DNA of 60,000 nucleotides, from positions 115,543,140-115,603,139 of the forward strand of contig NC_081410.1 of NCBI RefSeq assembly GCF_030272615.1. The letters are read 5' to 3'. The translations under genes and the position numbers were made by a program. The stretch is from Cryptomeria japonica. Its lineage: Eukaryota; Streptophyta; Pinopsida; Cupressales; Cupressaceae. This document shows positions 34,806 to 46,578 of this stretch, piece after piece. Every line of letters starts with the position of its first letter. Position 1 is the first letter of the stretch. Below the pieces are notes generated by a model. The model was not told the origin of the DNA. It saw nothing but the letters and a program-made list of their open reading frames with translations, and made no database searches.

Positions 34806-35254
34806 TGTGAGATTTTGCCAAGATCAAGAGCTCAATGAAATGTACAAAATAGAGACACAATATAGGACAAGAATAAATTGTATTCTCATCAATAGAAAAT
34901 GATCAATAATCAATTTTCGTACAATGTAGATGAGCCTGCTTATATAGGCAAGTCTAGGGATATGTGAGCACACAAACATGACATGTGGCTCAATAAGAAA
35001 TAAGGGTAGGTAGGAAATAGGTGTGGATAGGTAGGAGAAATAATATAATAGTCCACATGAGGTGGATCACCCACTGAATGTGGAGTGTAACAACAAAATC
35101 AACACCATAAAAGGTGGAATTTCTCCTACACACACTATCCCAATGTGGCACAAACATCCAAGTGTCTCATACCCAAACTACCATGAAATGCATTTCCTAA
35201 GTAAACTTAAGTAAGTGTAATAATATCCATGATGAATAATTATTTACACCAACA
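34806..35254 (-). repeat. 5' LTR of the 5.0-kb element
   Basis: This is 449 bp, the same length as the other LTR, with about 10 substitutions, mostly transitions. It starts TGTGAG and ends CAACA on the plus strand, followed by target duplication GGAAT. A TATA box lies at 34941 (minus strand). Confidence 0.95.
34941..34947 (-). promoter_or_regulatory. TATA box of the 5.0-kb element
   Basis: The minus strand reads CTATATAAGC inside the 5' LTR, about 130 bp from its primer-binding-site end. It is conserved in the 3' LTR. Confidence 0.6.
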
Positions 35255-35259
35255 GGAAT

Positions 35260-35457
35260 AATATATTGGGCAACTTTTGGAGTGTGGGTTTTTTCTCCTG
35301 AAAGGGCTTTCCCCACGTAAATCATTGTGTTATGGTTTGAAAGTTATTATATATATTTATGTTTTCTATAACTGTTGTGACGATCTGTAAAAGTTTTTGC
35401 ATTACCCTCCTCTCAAGGTTAGTGTAGGAAATTGTTCTGCTACTTAACTTCCTTACA
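35260..35457 (+). repeat. Tork no. 1 5' LTR, right part
   Basis: This continues the LTR broken at 30254, ends CTTCCTTACA, and is followed by the primer-binding site. Confidence 0.9.
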
Positions 35458-35459
35458 AG

Positions 35460-35471
35460 TGGTATCAGAGC
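35460..35471 (+). other. Tork no. 1 primer-binding site
   Basis: TGGTATCAGAGC, the initiator tRNA-Met complement, lies two bases after the LTR end. Confidence 0.9.
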
Positions 35472-35581
35472 TTGATCACCTTTGGTTTTAGTTGTGGGTT
35501 ACTGGGTTTTTTGAACTAATCCAGATTTGAGTGGGAGATTTTGCAAAAGACACTTTTTTATCTTGTTGCATGAATTTGCAG

Positions 35582-36610
35582 ATGGCAAGTTCGTCGAGGC
35601 AAATAGAGGTGGAGAAATTTAATGGAACAAATTTTGAGATGTGGAAGCTGAAGATGGAAGATCCGCTAATAGATCAAGATCTATGGGATGTTGCTGATGC
35701 GAATGTCCAAAGGCCCTTAGATCCTACTGTGGCGACTCAATATGATGTTATGGACCGAAAAGCCAAGGGTCTAATTAGACTGTGCTTGACAGACTCTGTT
35801 CTGATCAATGTCTACGAAGAAAAAACTAGAAAGAAACTATGGGATACACTTGGTGAAATGTATCAAGTGAAATCTTTATTAAATCATATTTTATTGAGGA
35901 AGAAATTGTATTCCTTGAAGATGGAAGAGGGTGGATGAGTTGCAGACCACCTAGAAACATTCAATATGTTGGTGGCTCAATTAGTATCTGCCGGTGTTAA
36001 GATGAACGAAGAGGAGAAATGCCAGATCTTGCTTTGTTATTTGCCTGATTCATGGGATTTTCTTGTTATGGCTATCGGTAGTACTTATGTTGTTTTCAAG
36101 TCTAAAGATGTGATGGGAGCCCTTCTTGGTGAAGAGATGCGAAGGAAGGTATCCCACAGTTCAAAGGAAGCCCTAATTGTTTGTGGAAGACCTAAGGAGA
36201 AAGGCAAAGAAGAATGAGAAGTGTGATAACTCTAAATCGAGAGGGAGATCGAAATCTCCTGGAAAGTCCAAAGTCATTTGCTGGAATTGCGGTAAACCAT
36301 ATCACATCCGTAAGGACTGCAAAGAAAAAAAGAAGAATAAAAAGAAGAAGATTGATTATGATTCAGAGTTCGAGAAGGAAGATGGTGATGCATTTATTGC
36401 AGCTTTGGCGACTCATGTAGGTAATGATGTCTGGTTAATTGACTCAGGTGCATCTTTTCATATGGCTGCCAATAGAGATTGGTTTTCTGAATATGAAGAA
36501 TTTAATGGAGGTAAGATGTACTTGGGTGATGATTCACATTTAGACATTGTTGGTCAAGATAAAATTAGAATCAATTTTTCTGATGGTAGAATAAAAAGGA
36601 TTAATGATTA
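35582..36610 (+). pseudogene. Tork no. 1 gag and protease
   Basis: Gag starts MASSSRQIEVEKFNG at 35582, as in Tnt1-like gag. An in-frame TGA at 35936 replaces what the second copy suggests was a sense codon. A frame change near 36,200 follows. The zinc knuckle CWNCGKPYHIRKDC at 36,280 keeps CCHC. The protease site WLIDSGASFHM (36,430) looks intact. Directly after GRIKRI the sequence jumps to the GAG-pre-integrase linker, because about 108 bp present in copy no. 2 are deleted between GATTA repeats. Confidence 0.85.
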
Positions 36611-37843
36611 AGGGTGCTATGGTAATTTCTATAGGTGTCATGTTAGACACGTTGTATAATCTAGATGCAAACATTGTTGAGTGTAATAGCACTTCTATAA
36701 AAAGTAAATTTGTGGAAGATTTGAGGGTTTCACCTTCAACAAATGGAAATGGCTTTGGGTACCTAAGGTTGCTCTTTCTTCTGAAGAAAAGTTACCTACA
36801 GAGAAGACCATGTTATGGCACCAGAGACTTGGCCACATTGGAGAAAAGGGTCTAAGGACCTTGAAAAATAAAAACCTTTTTGAAGGTTTGAATGATTGTA
36901 ATATTAACTTTGATTTCTATGAGCATTGCATTTATGGAAAACAAAACCGTGTTCAGTTTTACTTGAGTTCTCATAAAACTTGTAGTGTTTTGGATCTTAT
37001 TCATTCTGATGTGTTTAGTCTTGTAGATGTTCCTTCAATTGGAAAATCCACATATTATGTTTCATTTATTGATGATTTTAGTAGGACATGGGTATATTTT
37101 CTAAAGCATAAATATGAAGTTTTCAGTCGATTTAAAGAATTAAAAAAATGGTTGAGTTGCAGTCTGGAAAGAAAATTAAAAGTTTGAGGGCTGATAATGG
37201 CAGTGAATTTTACTCTAATGATTTTGATAGATTTTACAAAGACTGTGGCATTAACAGACAAAAGACAACTCCATATTCTCCACAACAGAATGGAGTTGTA
37301 GAAAGAATGAATAGGACACCGATGGAGAAGGCTAGGAGTATGTTGAGTGGTGTTGGTCTAGAACAAATGTTTTGGGCTAAATTTTTTTCCACTGCTTGCT
37401 ACCTGATTAACAAGTCCCCTACATCTGCTCTTGTTGATAAAATGCCTATGGAAGCATGGTTGGGTCACAAGCCTTCATTGAGACATCTTATAGTTTTTGG
37501 TTGTGAGGCATATGCACATGTGCCAAAGGAGAAGCAGACAAAGTTGGAGAACAAGGTTGTGAAATGTATCTTCATCGAGTACAGTTATGGTGTGAAAGGA
37601 TACAAGTTTTGGGACCCTATTGCACAAAAGGTAATTCATAGTAGAAGTGTTATTTTTAGAGAAATTAAGTCTCCTTTTGCTACATTGCAGCTAGAGAAGA
37701 CTAAAAACAAAGATGTGATTCAATTCCCTTCTACACTTGAAAGAGTTAAATTGAGACCCCTAGATAGGCAAGAAGTTGAGGAAAGCTCGTCTAGCTCTGA
37801 ATCTTCAGAAGAGGAGGAAGAACCTCCAACTCATCTTGTTTGA
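36611..37843 (+). pseudogene. Tork no. 1 GAG-pre-integrase and integrase
   Basis: MLWHQRLGHIGEKGLRTLKN with FYEHCIYGKQ (36,810-36,950) is the HHCC region, with one Cys replaced by Tyr (FYEHC, where copy 2 has FCEHC). The core shows DLIHSDVFS, DNGSEF and PYSPQQNGVVERMNRT, so the catalytic Asp, Asp and Glu are visible. A frameshift lies near 37,150. The tail is serine- and glutamate-rich (ESSSSSESSEEEEE), ending at TGA 37841. Confidence 0.85.
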
Positions 37844-39482
37844 AGGTATACAAGACATAGACAATCACTTGAAAGGTATTCACTTGATGATTGGAGATGT
37901 ATTTTTTCTTTGAATACTAATGTGGATGAACCAAAATCTATGGAAGAGGCATTAGGTATGAATGATGCAGAGTTCTGGAAGATTGCTATGGAAGAAGAAA
38001 TTGCAGCTTTGAAAAAGAATGATACATGGGATCTTGTACCATTGCCTGAAGGACGAAATCATGTTGGTTTCAAATGGGTATTCAAGAAAAAGATTGGTTC
38101 AAATGGAAGCATTAAGAATTATAAAGCAAGGTTGGTTGCAAAATGCCACTCTCGGGTTGAGGATGTTGATTATGGTGAGATATTTTCTCCTGTTGCCAAA
38201 ATGACATCCATTAGATTTTTGCTTTCTATTGTTGCTGCTTATGATTTAGAGGTTGAGCAAATGGATGTGAAAACTGCTTTCCTTCATGGCGATTTGGAGG
38301 AGGATATTTATATGACATGGTCGGAGCACTATGTGGTGAAAGGTAAAAGTAATGTGGTTTGTAAATTAAATAAATTCATGTATGGCCTCAAACAAAGTCC
38401 TAGGATGTGGCACCAAAAATTTGATACATATGTGTTGAGTTTGGGATTTGAGTGTTCTAATTCAGATCACTATGCTTATTATAAATCTGATGGTGATCAT
38501 TTCCTGTACATTGTATTGTATGTTGATTTTATGATACACATTGGTAAATGGAAAGGTATGATTTCAGAAATAAACTCTCAACTCGCTGCTAAATTTCAAA
38601 TGAAAGATCTTGGTGCAACAAAAAACATTCTTGGGATGTAAATTAAAAAAGATAGAGTGAACAGAAAGCTATGGCTAGGCCACAGTAAGTATGCAAATTC
38701 AATATTACAGAGGTTCAACATGCAGGATCATAGACCATTGTGTGTTCCTTTCGGATTGTCCTACATCCCCATTGGAGATGGAAGACATGAGAAAAGTGCC
38801 TCACCAAAGTGCAGTTGGAATTTTGATGTATGCTATGGTCTGTACTAGACCAGACATTTCCCAAGCAGTGGGAGTTTTGTCCAGATATATGTCTAATCCT
38901 GGTAGAGTTCATTGGGATGCAGTCAAAAGAGTCTTCAAATATTTGAAGGGTACCTCAGAGTATTCTTTGTGTTATCATGGTAATCCAGTTGTATCCATGA
39001 TTTCCCTTGATATTCATGGTTATGTGGATTCAAACTGGGTAGGTGATATTGATAGTAGAAGATCCACCAGTGCTTATGTGTTTACTTTATTTGGTGGTGC
39101 AATTAGTTGGATGAGTAAGCGAAAGGATGTGGTTGCTTTGTCCACTGCTAAAGAAGAGTATATGGTAGCTACTCATGCTTTTAAAAAATCCATTTGGCTT
39201 AAGAGACTGTGTTCATACATTGGAATAAAACAAGGAGCCATGACAATTTATTGTGACAGTCAGAGTGCGATCTGCCTAGCTAAGAACTCCACATTTCATG
39301 CCCGGACCAAGCACATTGATGTTCAGTATCATTTTTTCAGAGATATGGTCAAAGATGGCAGGGTGATGCTGGTTAAGGTAGAAACTTTGATGAATGTTGT
39401 AGATTCTTTAACTAAGGTTGTGAGCACAGAGAAGTTTAGATGGTGTTCGGAGTCTATGGGCCTCATGGCCCCTAGCAAGTGA
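37844..39482 (+). pseudogene. Tork no. 1 reverse transcriptase and RNase H
   Basis: RT motifs are [58 protein letters not shown] and [14 protein letters not shown]. The catalytic box reads LYVDFMIHIG, so the second Asp of YVDD is changed to Phe. A TAA ends the frame at 38639, and a deletion and frameshift follow near 38,750. RNase H is open at 38,690-39,482 (GYVDSNWVGDIDSRRSTSAY, TIYCDSQSAICLAKN, KHIDVQYHF) and ends at 39482. Confidence 0.9.
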
Positions 39483-39537
39483 TTCGTTATGTTGATACTC
39501 TCTTTGCTCTTGCAAGGTGTTTGACAAGTGGGAGATT

Positions 39538-40407
39538 TGTTGGGAAAATGGTGTCTCAACCTTGCATTTACATGAGGTTACTATTTATAGTAAGTTTTCA
39601 CTTGGGCATGAAATGGTGCGAAATTCTCCCTGAAGCTTCTAGTTGGCTAGATAAGCATTCCAGTAAAGTTACGTCGTAAGATCACAACTAGTTTTGAAGA
39701 TATTAAATTTTCCATTTTAGAGGGGTCTAATGAAATGTTTAAATTTAATTTTGAGCACTTTAGAGGCTCCTAAACGCCCTAAAAAGTGGGCCTAAATGAT
39801 GCAGCGGTTTACGAGGAAATAGAGAACTTCGCGAGCTTTCCAACACTTCAAACGATTCGTCGATCGAACACTAGATTCTCAAGTTATGGCCTCCAGAAGT
39901 TTGTACTCCTGAAATAGGAAATATAAAATACATCGAACACATAAATGAGCTGTAAAAAGGGAGGGAAATATCATAGGGCATCTAGAAGGGAGATAAGGTC
40001 GGCTACACCTTATTGGATGGTTTTAGCCCATGGTTTTGTAATACCGTTTGGTGGTTTCTTGTATTGTATCTCCTATATATGAGGTGTGTAAGACAGAGGT
40101 TGTGTGTAAGAGTCTTATAGCTATTGAGTTACCTTTGAATATCTGATTAGTGGTACTCCTGCGAAGAGCTTTCTCTGCAAGTATATTGTAATATGTTTTG
40201 ATTGCGGAATAATATATTAGGCGGCTTTTGGAGTGGGGGTTTTTCTCCCGAAATGGTTTTCCCCACGTAAATCATTGTGTTATGGTTTGAATGTTATTAT
40301 ATCTATTTCTGTTTTTTGTAACTGTTGTGATGATCTGTAAAAGTTTTTGCATTACCCTCCTCTCAAGGTTAGTGTAGGAAGTTGTTCCACTACTTAACTT
40401 CCTTATA
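39538..40407 (+). repeat. Tork no. 1 3' LTR
   Basis: The LTR starts TGTTGGGAAAATGG after the purine-rich ACAAGTGGGAGATT and is 870 bp long. Its last bases are TTATA where TTACA is expected, a single change. It is followed by target duplication GCCTT. TATATAT near 40075 is the likely TATA box. Confidence 0.9.
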
Positions 40408-40412
40408 GCCTT

Positions 40413-41627
40413 GACACCCTCACCCAAGTATGTTGTTATGAAGATATATATAATAAAAATAAATGTATGATCTCCCAAAGGTATTCCTTCTTGAAGTCCC
40501 ATAAACTCAACAAAAACTTCATTATTTTATAATATGTCTATACTCAATGGTCCTTATTAGTCCCAATTGTTAAGTTATGGATGGATTATTTAAGGGTATC
40601 ATTAGTTTGTGTGAAGGCAAGGGATTTAAGAGTTAAGGTGATTACTTGATGTTCTTGGGACAAATTAATGATATGCACAAAGGATTCTGTAGAGGTACCA
40701 TTATTAGTTGTCTTGACCATGAGAAAGTTTTTACTACCTCTGTGAAGATAAATTCAATATTTTAGGACTTAGGTTCCAATGTCCCATACCCAAACCCTTG
40801 ATAACCTAGTCTTTTAGGTGGTTGTATAGGTTCTCTAATTTCCTAATTTGAATACCAAGGCCATTGTGGCCATCATATACCATTTTTTCCATGATCTGGA
40901 AACTCTTAGCCTATTTCTTAATAGGCAGTTTAATAGGTTCATCTTCTTCTTCATCTTCGTATAACCATTTGGAGATGTCCTCTTCTATTGTTTCCTTATG
41001 AGATTCTCCCCACTTCTTTAATGTGTGGGTTTACATTGGATGATAATCATTAAGACTAGTTGGATCAAAGATGGTTTCTCGTAAGACCTTAGTGCTGGTG
41101 GAAGATTTCCAGTATAAAAGGCTTCTTTCATGTCATATTCACCACACCCCTTGTCTTGTATCTAATTCCTAATCTTACGAACGATAGTAGACTAGTTAGA
41201 TTATTTATTTAATGTATCAGGATCAATGTACGATGATGATGAGGCTTCACCATTGATGGGAACCTAATTTTTGTTATGTCCTTTTAAGTTGGCACAAAAG
41301 TGAAAAGGGTTATGATCTCTTGGAATAGTTATCTCCATCCCATTATAAAGAAATTTTATGCATTGGTGAAAAGTAGATGGAAATGCCTACATGTTGTGTA
41401 TCAATGAACCCTAAGGATCATAATATATAGGAGATCAAGGTTTAATACTTGACATATTATATATTTGTTCATTAGACCAACTTGAATAGGAAGTGTCACT
41501 ATACCCTTAGATGGACATTTTGAATCATCATAAGTCTTTATACTAATTCCTTTTCTTGGACCTATGATCCCCTCAGAGTATCCTAATTCTCTTATCAATT
41601 ACAAAGTGCAAACATTTAAGCCTACCC
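40413..41627 (-). pseudogene. Minus-strand Tat protease and linker
   Basis: The protease end reads LGYSEGIIGPRKGISIKTYD and GIVTLPIQVG (41,401-41,598), closely like the plus-strand Tat. Downstream on the minus strand come an acidic KWLYEDEEDEPIK segment (40,960) and IMEKMVYDGHNGLG (40,890), the same G-patch-like position as in the plus-strand element. The protease active-site loop itself is not recognisable. It is bounded on both sides by Tork target duplications. Confidence 0.75.
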
Positions 41628-42566
41628 TATTGGGAAAATGGTGTCTCAACCTTGCATTTACATGAGGTTAATATTTATAGTAAGTTTTCATTTGAGCATG
41701 AAATTGTGTGAAATCCTTCCCAAAGCTTCTAGTTGGTTAGATAATAATGGTGTGAAATCCTTCCCAAAGCTTCTAGCTGGTTAGATAAGCATGCCGGTAA
41801 ATTTTCCTCACAAGATCATAGCTGGTTTCGAAGATATTAAAGTTTTCATTTTTGAAGAGTGCAATGAAAGGTTTAAACTTAATTTTGAGGAATTTAGAGG
41901 CACCTAAATTCTTGAAAAGTGGGCATAAATGGTGTAGCTATTTACAAGGTGATAGAGCACTTCACATGCTTTTTGGCACTTCAAACGGTTCATTAATCGG
42001 ACACATGGCTCACAAGTTATGGCCTCTAGAAGTTTGGACTCCTGAAATAGTAAATATAAATTGCATCAGACACATAAATGAGTTGTAAAAGGGAGCACCA
42101 TGTGTTGATGTGTGTTTTGACACGTCATAGGGAATCTAGAATGGAGATAAGGTCGACTCTACTTTATTGGGTGGTTTTAGCCTGTGGTTTTGTAATACCA
42201 TTTGACAGTTTCTTGTATTGTATCTCCTATATATGAGGTGTGTGAGAAAGAGGTAGTGTGTAAGAGTCTTATGGATATTGAGTTACCTCTGAATCTCTGA
42301 TTAGTAGTACTCATGTGAAGAGCTTTCTCTGTAATTATATCATAATTTATTATTGATTTCTGAATAATATATTGAGTTGCTTTTGGAGTGTGGGGTTTTC
42401 CTCCCAAAAGGGTTTTCCCCACATAAATCACTGTGTTGTGGTATGCATGTTATTATGTCTATTTTTGTTAAGTTTTTGTAGTTGTTGTAATGATTTAAAA
42501 AAAATTTGCATTACCCTCCTCTCAAGGTTAGTTTAGGAAGTTGTTTTACTACTTAACTTCCTGACA
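41628..42566 (+). repeat. Tork no. 2 5' LTR
   Basis: The LTR starts TATTGGGAAAATGG (first TG changed) and ends CTTCCTGACA. It is longer than its partner, partly from a 44-bp internal tandem duplication at 41,707-41,794. Confidence 0.85.
41707..41794 (+). repeat. 44-bp tandem duplication in Tork no. 2 5' LTR
   Basis: TGTGAAATCCTTCCCAAAGC begins at 41707 and again at 41751, followed each time by TTCTAG(T/C)TGGTTAGATAA. The other family LTRs have it once. Confidence 0.85.
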
Positions 42567-42568
42567 AG

Positions 42569-42580
42569 TTGTATCAAAGT
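42569..42580 (+). other. Degenerate primer-binding site of Tork no. 2
   Basis: TTGTATCAAAGT stands where copy no. 1 has TGGTATCAGAGC, two bases after the LTR end. Confidence 0.7.
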
Positions 42581-42690
42581 CTGATCACCTTTGGTTTCAG
42601 TTGTGGGTTGTTGGGTTTTTTGAACTAATCCAAATTTGGGTGGGAGCTTGTGTAGAAGACACTTTTTTATCTTGTTGCAGGAATTTTTAG

Positions 42691-44030
42691 ATGGCAAGTT
42701 CGTTAAGGAGAATAGAGGTTGAGATAATTAATGAAAGTAATTTTGAGATGTGGAAGCTGAAGATGGAAGATCTTCTAATAGATCAAGATCTGTGGGATGT
42801 TGTTGATGTGAATGTCTCAAGACCCTCAGATCCTACTGTGGCTGCTCAGTATGATGTTATGGACCAAAAAGCCAAGGGTCTAATCAGATTGTGCCTGGCA
42901 AATTTTTTTCTAATCAATGTCCATGAAGAGAACTCTGTGAAGAAGCTATGGACTAAGCTTGGTGAAATTTATCAAGTGAAATCTTTATTAAATCAGATTT
43001 TATTGAGGAAGAAATTATATTCCTTGAAGATGAAAGAGGGTGGACAAATTGTAGAGCACCTGGAAGAATTTAATATGTTGGTGGCTCAATTGGTATCTAT
43101 TGGTGTTAAGATGGATAAAGAGGAGAAACATCAGATCTTGCTTTGTTCTTTCCCTGATTCATGGGATTCCCTTGTTATGGCTATCAGTAGTACTTATATT
43201 GTTTTGAAGTCTGAAGATGTGGTGGGTGCCCTACTTGGTGAAGAGATGCAGAGGAAGGTATCCATCAGTTCAAAAGAAGCCCTAACTATTCATGGAAGAA
43301 CTAAGGAAAAAGGCAAGAAAAATGAGAAGCGCAATAAGTCCAAATCCAAAGGGGGATCAAAATCTTCTGGAAAGTCCAAAGTCATCTGCTAGAATTGTGA
43401 TAAACCAGGACACATCCATAAGGACTGCAAAGAAGAAAAGAAGAAGAAAAAGAAGAAGGTTGATTCTGATTCTAAGTCTGAGAAGGAAGATGGTGATGCA
43501 TTCATTGCAGCTTTGGCTACTCATGCAAGTAATGATGCATGGTTAATTGACTCAGGTGCATCTTTTCATATGACTTCCAATAAAGATTGGTTTTCTGAAT
43601 ATGAAGAATATAATAGAAGGAAGGTGTACTTAGGTGATGATTCACATTTAGATAATGTTGGTCGTAGTAAAGTTAGAATCAGGTTTCCTGATGGTAGAAT
43701 AAAAAGGATTAGTGGTGTGCTGCATATCCCTTGTTTAAAATGAAATTTATTATCTGTGAGAAAACCGATAGATGCGGGTGTGCAGGTAGTCTTTTTTGAT
43801 GTGGGATGTAAGATGATTAAGGGTGCTATAGTGATTGCTAGAGGTGTCAAGTTTGGCACTTTGTATAAGCTAGATGCATCCACCGTTGAGTGTAATATAA
43901 CTTCAGTAAAAAGTAAATCTGTGGATACTTCATCAAACGATTTAAGGGTTTCACCTTCAACGGATGGACATGGATTTTGGGTACCTAAAGGTGCTCTTTC
44001 TTCTGAAGCAGAGTTACCTACATAGAAGAC
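42691..44030 (+). pseudogene. Tork no. 2 gag and protease
   Basis: This is a nearly intact 233-residue gag (MASSLRRIEVEIINESNFEM ...) ending at TAG 43390, where the Trp of the zinc knuckle (C-W-N-C) should be. The knuckle continues as NCDKPGHIHKDC. The protease loop WLIDSGASFHM at 43,540 looks intact. Unlike copy no. 1 it retains the GVLHIPCLK segment. A further stop at 43,741 and one at 44,023 break the frame. Confidence 0.85.
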
Positions 44031-44031
44031 T

Positions 44032-44975
44032 ATGCTATGGCACCAAAGACTTGGCCACATTGGAGAAAAGGGTCTAAGTACCTTGAAAAATAAAAACTTT
44101 GTTGAAGGTTTGAATGATTGTAATCTTGAATTTGATTTCTGTGAGCATTGCATTTATGGAAAACAAAACCGCATTCAGTTTTACTCGATTTCTCATAAAT
44201 CTTGTGGTGTTTGGATCTTATTCATTCTAATGTGTTTGGTCCTGTAAATGTTCTTTCCATTAGAAAATCCACATATTATGTTTCATTTATTGATGATTTA
44301 GTAGAAGGACATGGGTATACTTTTTAAAGAGTAAATATGAAGTTTTTAGTCGATTTAAAGAATTTAAACCAATGGTTGAATTATAGACTGGAAAGAAAAT
44401 TAAATATTTGAGGACTAATAATGGCGATGAATTTTTCTCTAGTGATTTTGATATATTCTATAAAGACTGTGACATTAATAGACAGAAGACAACTTCGTAT
44501 TCTCCATAGCATAATGGAGTTGCAGAAATTATGAACAATACATTTGATGGATAAGGCTAGGAGTATGCTGAGTGGTGTTGGTCTAGAACAAAATTTTTGG
44601 GCTGAAGTTGTTTCCACTTCTTGCTACCTGATTAACAAGTCTCCTACATTAGCTCTTGTTGATAAAACACCTATTGAAGCATGGTCAGGTCACAAGCCTT
44701 CATTGAGAAATCTTAGAGTTTTGGGTTGTGAGGCATATGCACATGTGCCAAAAGAGAAGTAAACAAAGTTGGAGAACAAGGCTATGAAATGTATCTTCAT
44801 TGGTTACAGTTATGGTGTGAAAAGAAACAAGGTTTGGGACCCTGTGGCACAAAAGGTAATTTATAGTAGAAGTGTTATTTTTAGAGAAATTAAGTCTCCT
44901 TCTGTTACATTGCAGCAAGAAAAAACTAAGAAGGAAGATGTGATTCTATTTCCTTCTACGCTTGAAATATTTTAA
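44032..44975 (+). pseudogene. Tork no. 2 integrase
   Basis: LWHQRLGHIGEKGLSTLKN with FCEHCIYGKQ gives the full HHCC motif. The catalytic core is broken by frameshifts between 44,210 and 44,540. The late core is readable from 44,544 (DKARSMLSGVGLEQNFWAE, PSLRNLRVLGCEAYAHVPKE). Confidence 0.8.
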
Positions 44976-45497
44976 ATGAGACCACTTTATAGACAAGAAG
45001 TTGAGGAGAGCTCATCTAGCTCTAAATCGTCAGAAGAGGAGGAAGAACCTTCAACTCAGCTTGTTCAAAGGTCTAAAAGACATAGACAACCACTTGAAAG
45101 GTATTCGTCTGATGATTGGAGATGTATTTTTGCTTTGAATACTAATGTAGATGAGCTTAGATCTGTAGAAGAGGCATTAGGTATGAATGATGCAAAATAC
45201 TAGAAGATTGCTATGAAAGAAAAAAATGGCAGCTTTGAAAAAGAATGATACATGGGATCTTGTACCATTTGTTGAAGAACGAAAGCCTGATGGCTGCAAA
45301 TGGGTGTTCAAGAAAAAGATTGGTTGAGATGGAAGCATTGAGAAGTATAAAGCAAGGTTGGTTGCAAAAGGCTACTCTAAGTTTGAGGGTGTTGATTATG
45401 GTGAGATATTTTCTCCTGTTGCAAAAATGACATCCATTAGATTTTTGCTTTCTATTGCTATTGCTTATGATTTACAAGTTGAGCAAATGGATGTGAA
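44976..45497 (+). pseudogene. Tork no. 2 RT, first part
   Basis: The serine- and glutamate-rich linker (ESSSSSKSSEEEEE) is followed by RT motifs NDTWDLVPFVEERKPDGCKW, YGEIFSPVAKMTSIRFLL and VEQMDV, where the SIRE-like element cuts it. It continues at 52,217. Confidence 0.85.
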
Positions 45498-46566
45498 TGT
45501 TAGGTCCCAGAGGCAACTGAGAGGGGGGAGGGGGGGGGGGTGAATCAGTTGTCAAAGAAATTCAAACCAAAAACAATTTAACCAACTTAATGCTTAATAC
45601 TGGTAAACCAGTTTAATATGTCGGTAGACAATTTTAACAGTTAATTGCTATACCGGTAAGGATTAGTGCATGAAGCATAAAGACAAAGTCATCCACAACA
45701 CATAACACCAATATTTGTACGTGGAAACCCTGTAAGGGGAAAAACCACGGTGGGAAACCTTACCCACAATCAAATGATACTACTGCAGATAGTAAGTGTA
45801 CATAAATGGGGTCTGCACATGCAGAAAGGCCAAGCACCTAGAGCTCACTGCTCAATCACAAAATGGGAGTCACACTGACTACAGTTGGATGGTTAAATCC
45901 AATAAGAATATACTGCACAAAATAACATTTCATATGTTGGATTCAGTATCGGTGTAGTTTTGATTGTCTTCACAAAAACCCTTCTTCAATCTTCAAATGA
46001 TGTCTGCGCATATAGCTCTGCTTATTCTCGCATATACCTTCACACAATCCTTTTTCGCATTCCACATTTGATCTTACAAATAAGATCTTAAATTTATACC
46101 ATAACCTAAGACCAATTTTAGTAGTTCGGCTCTACAAGATATTACAATAAAAACATTTTACAAACAATACAATATCCAATGCAATCACCGATTCAACATG
46201 TCGGCTTAATGCATTTACAATAATAATTAATCATCTCAATAGCGTGTTGTGCTGATCTGGAAAAGATAAACTTGCCAGTGTAACCCTGGACCTATTTGTC
46301 GATAACAACAAATATGTAAATATGAATATACCAATAAACAAAACTCCAAGTCAAAGTGTCCACATGATGTCTTTGACATAACCATGTGTTTTCCATATCA
46401 TCCCAAGTGTCGGTGATCATTATATTGTGCCGGTGTACCAGATACTGGTGATTGTGCATGAGTCACTTGCTTGCCGGTGAATGTTGTTGATTCTCCAAAG
46501 TGCCAGAGTTGATAAGTGTTTAGTAGGTGTTGACATCAATGACAAAACCATACCAAAATACCAACA
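45498..46566 (-). repeat. 3' LTR of the SIRE-like element
   Basis: On the plus strand it runs from TGTTAGGTCCCAGAGG to ATACCAACA. It differs from the other LTR by scattered changes, including a longer G run near 45,525-45,540. GTACGTGGAAACCC and the ACCACGG block at 45,717-45,752 resemble LTR ends elsewhere in the window (55.3 kb). Confidence 0.95.
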
Positions 46567-46578
46567 ATCTCCCCCTTT
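46567..46578 (-). other. Polypurine tract of the SIRE-like element
   Basis: The minus strand reads AAAGGGGGAGAT just before the LTR start TGTTGG. Confidence 0.85.

Larger units (their letters stand above)
30255..35254 (-). mobile_element. Non-autonomous Copia-derived element (TR-GAG-like), 5.0 kb
   Basis: The element has 449-bp LTRs, a tRNA-Met primer-binding site, a polypurine tract and a perfect 5-bp target duplication GGAAT (30250-30254 and 35255-35259). On the minus strand the inside holds a 1.6-kb leader with a GC-rich island, a Copia gag with zinc knuckle, a protease segment and a long acidic ORF without known domain. No integrase, RT or RNase H is present, so mobility would need proteins from another Copia element. 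The LTRs differ at about 10 of 449 positions by my count, so it is relatively young. The layout fits the plant TR-GAG class, but the acidic ORF and the leader are unusual. Confidence 0.85.
29583..40407 (+). mobile_element. Tork/Tnt1-like Copia element no. 1
   Basis: The element is bounded by the 5-bp duplication GCCTT (29578-29582 and 40408-40412). It has two 870-bp LTRs, a tRNA-Met primer-binding site, gag, protease, integrase, RT and RNase H, with integrase before RT as in Copia. Its 5' LTR is interrupted by the 5.0-kb element at 30,255-35,254. Gag and integrase motifs resemble tobacco Tnt1 (Tork lineage). Stops, frameshifts and a 108-bp-class deletion inactivate it. Confidence 0.9.

Noticed and set aside
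45500-45545. Long G run considered as a G-quadruplex
   Set aside because: It lies within an LTR and its partner copy has a shorter run, which is most simply slippage or sequencing variation.
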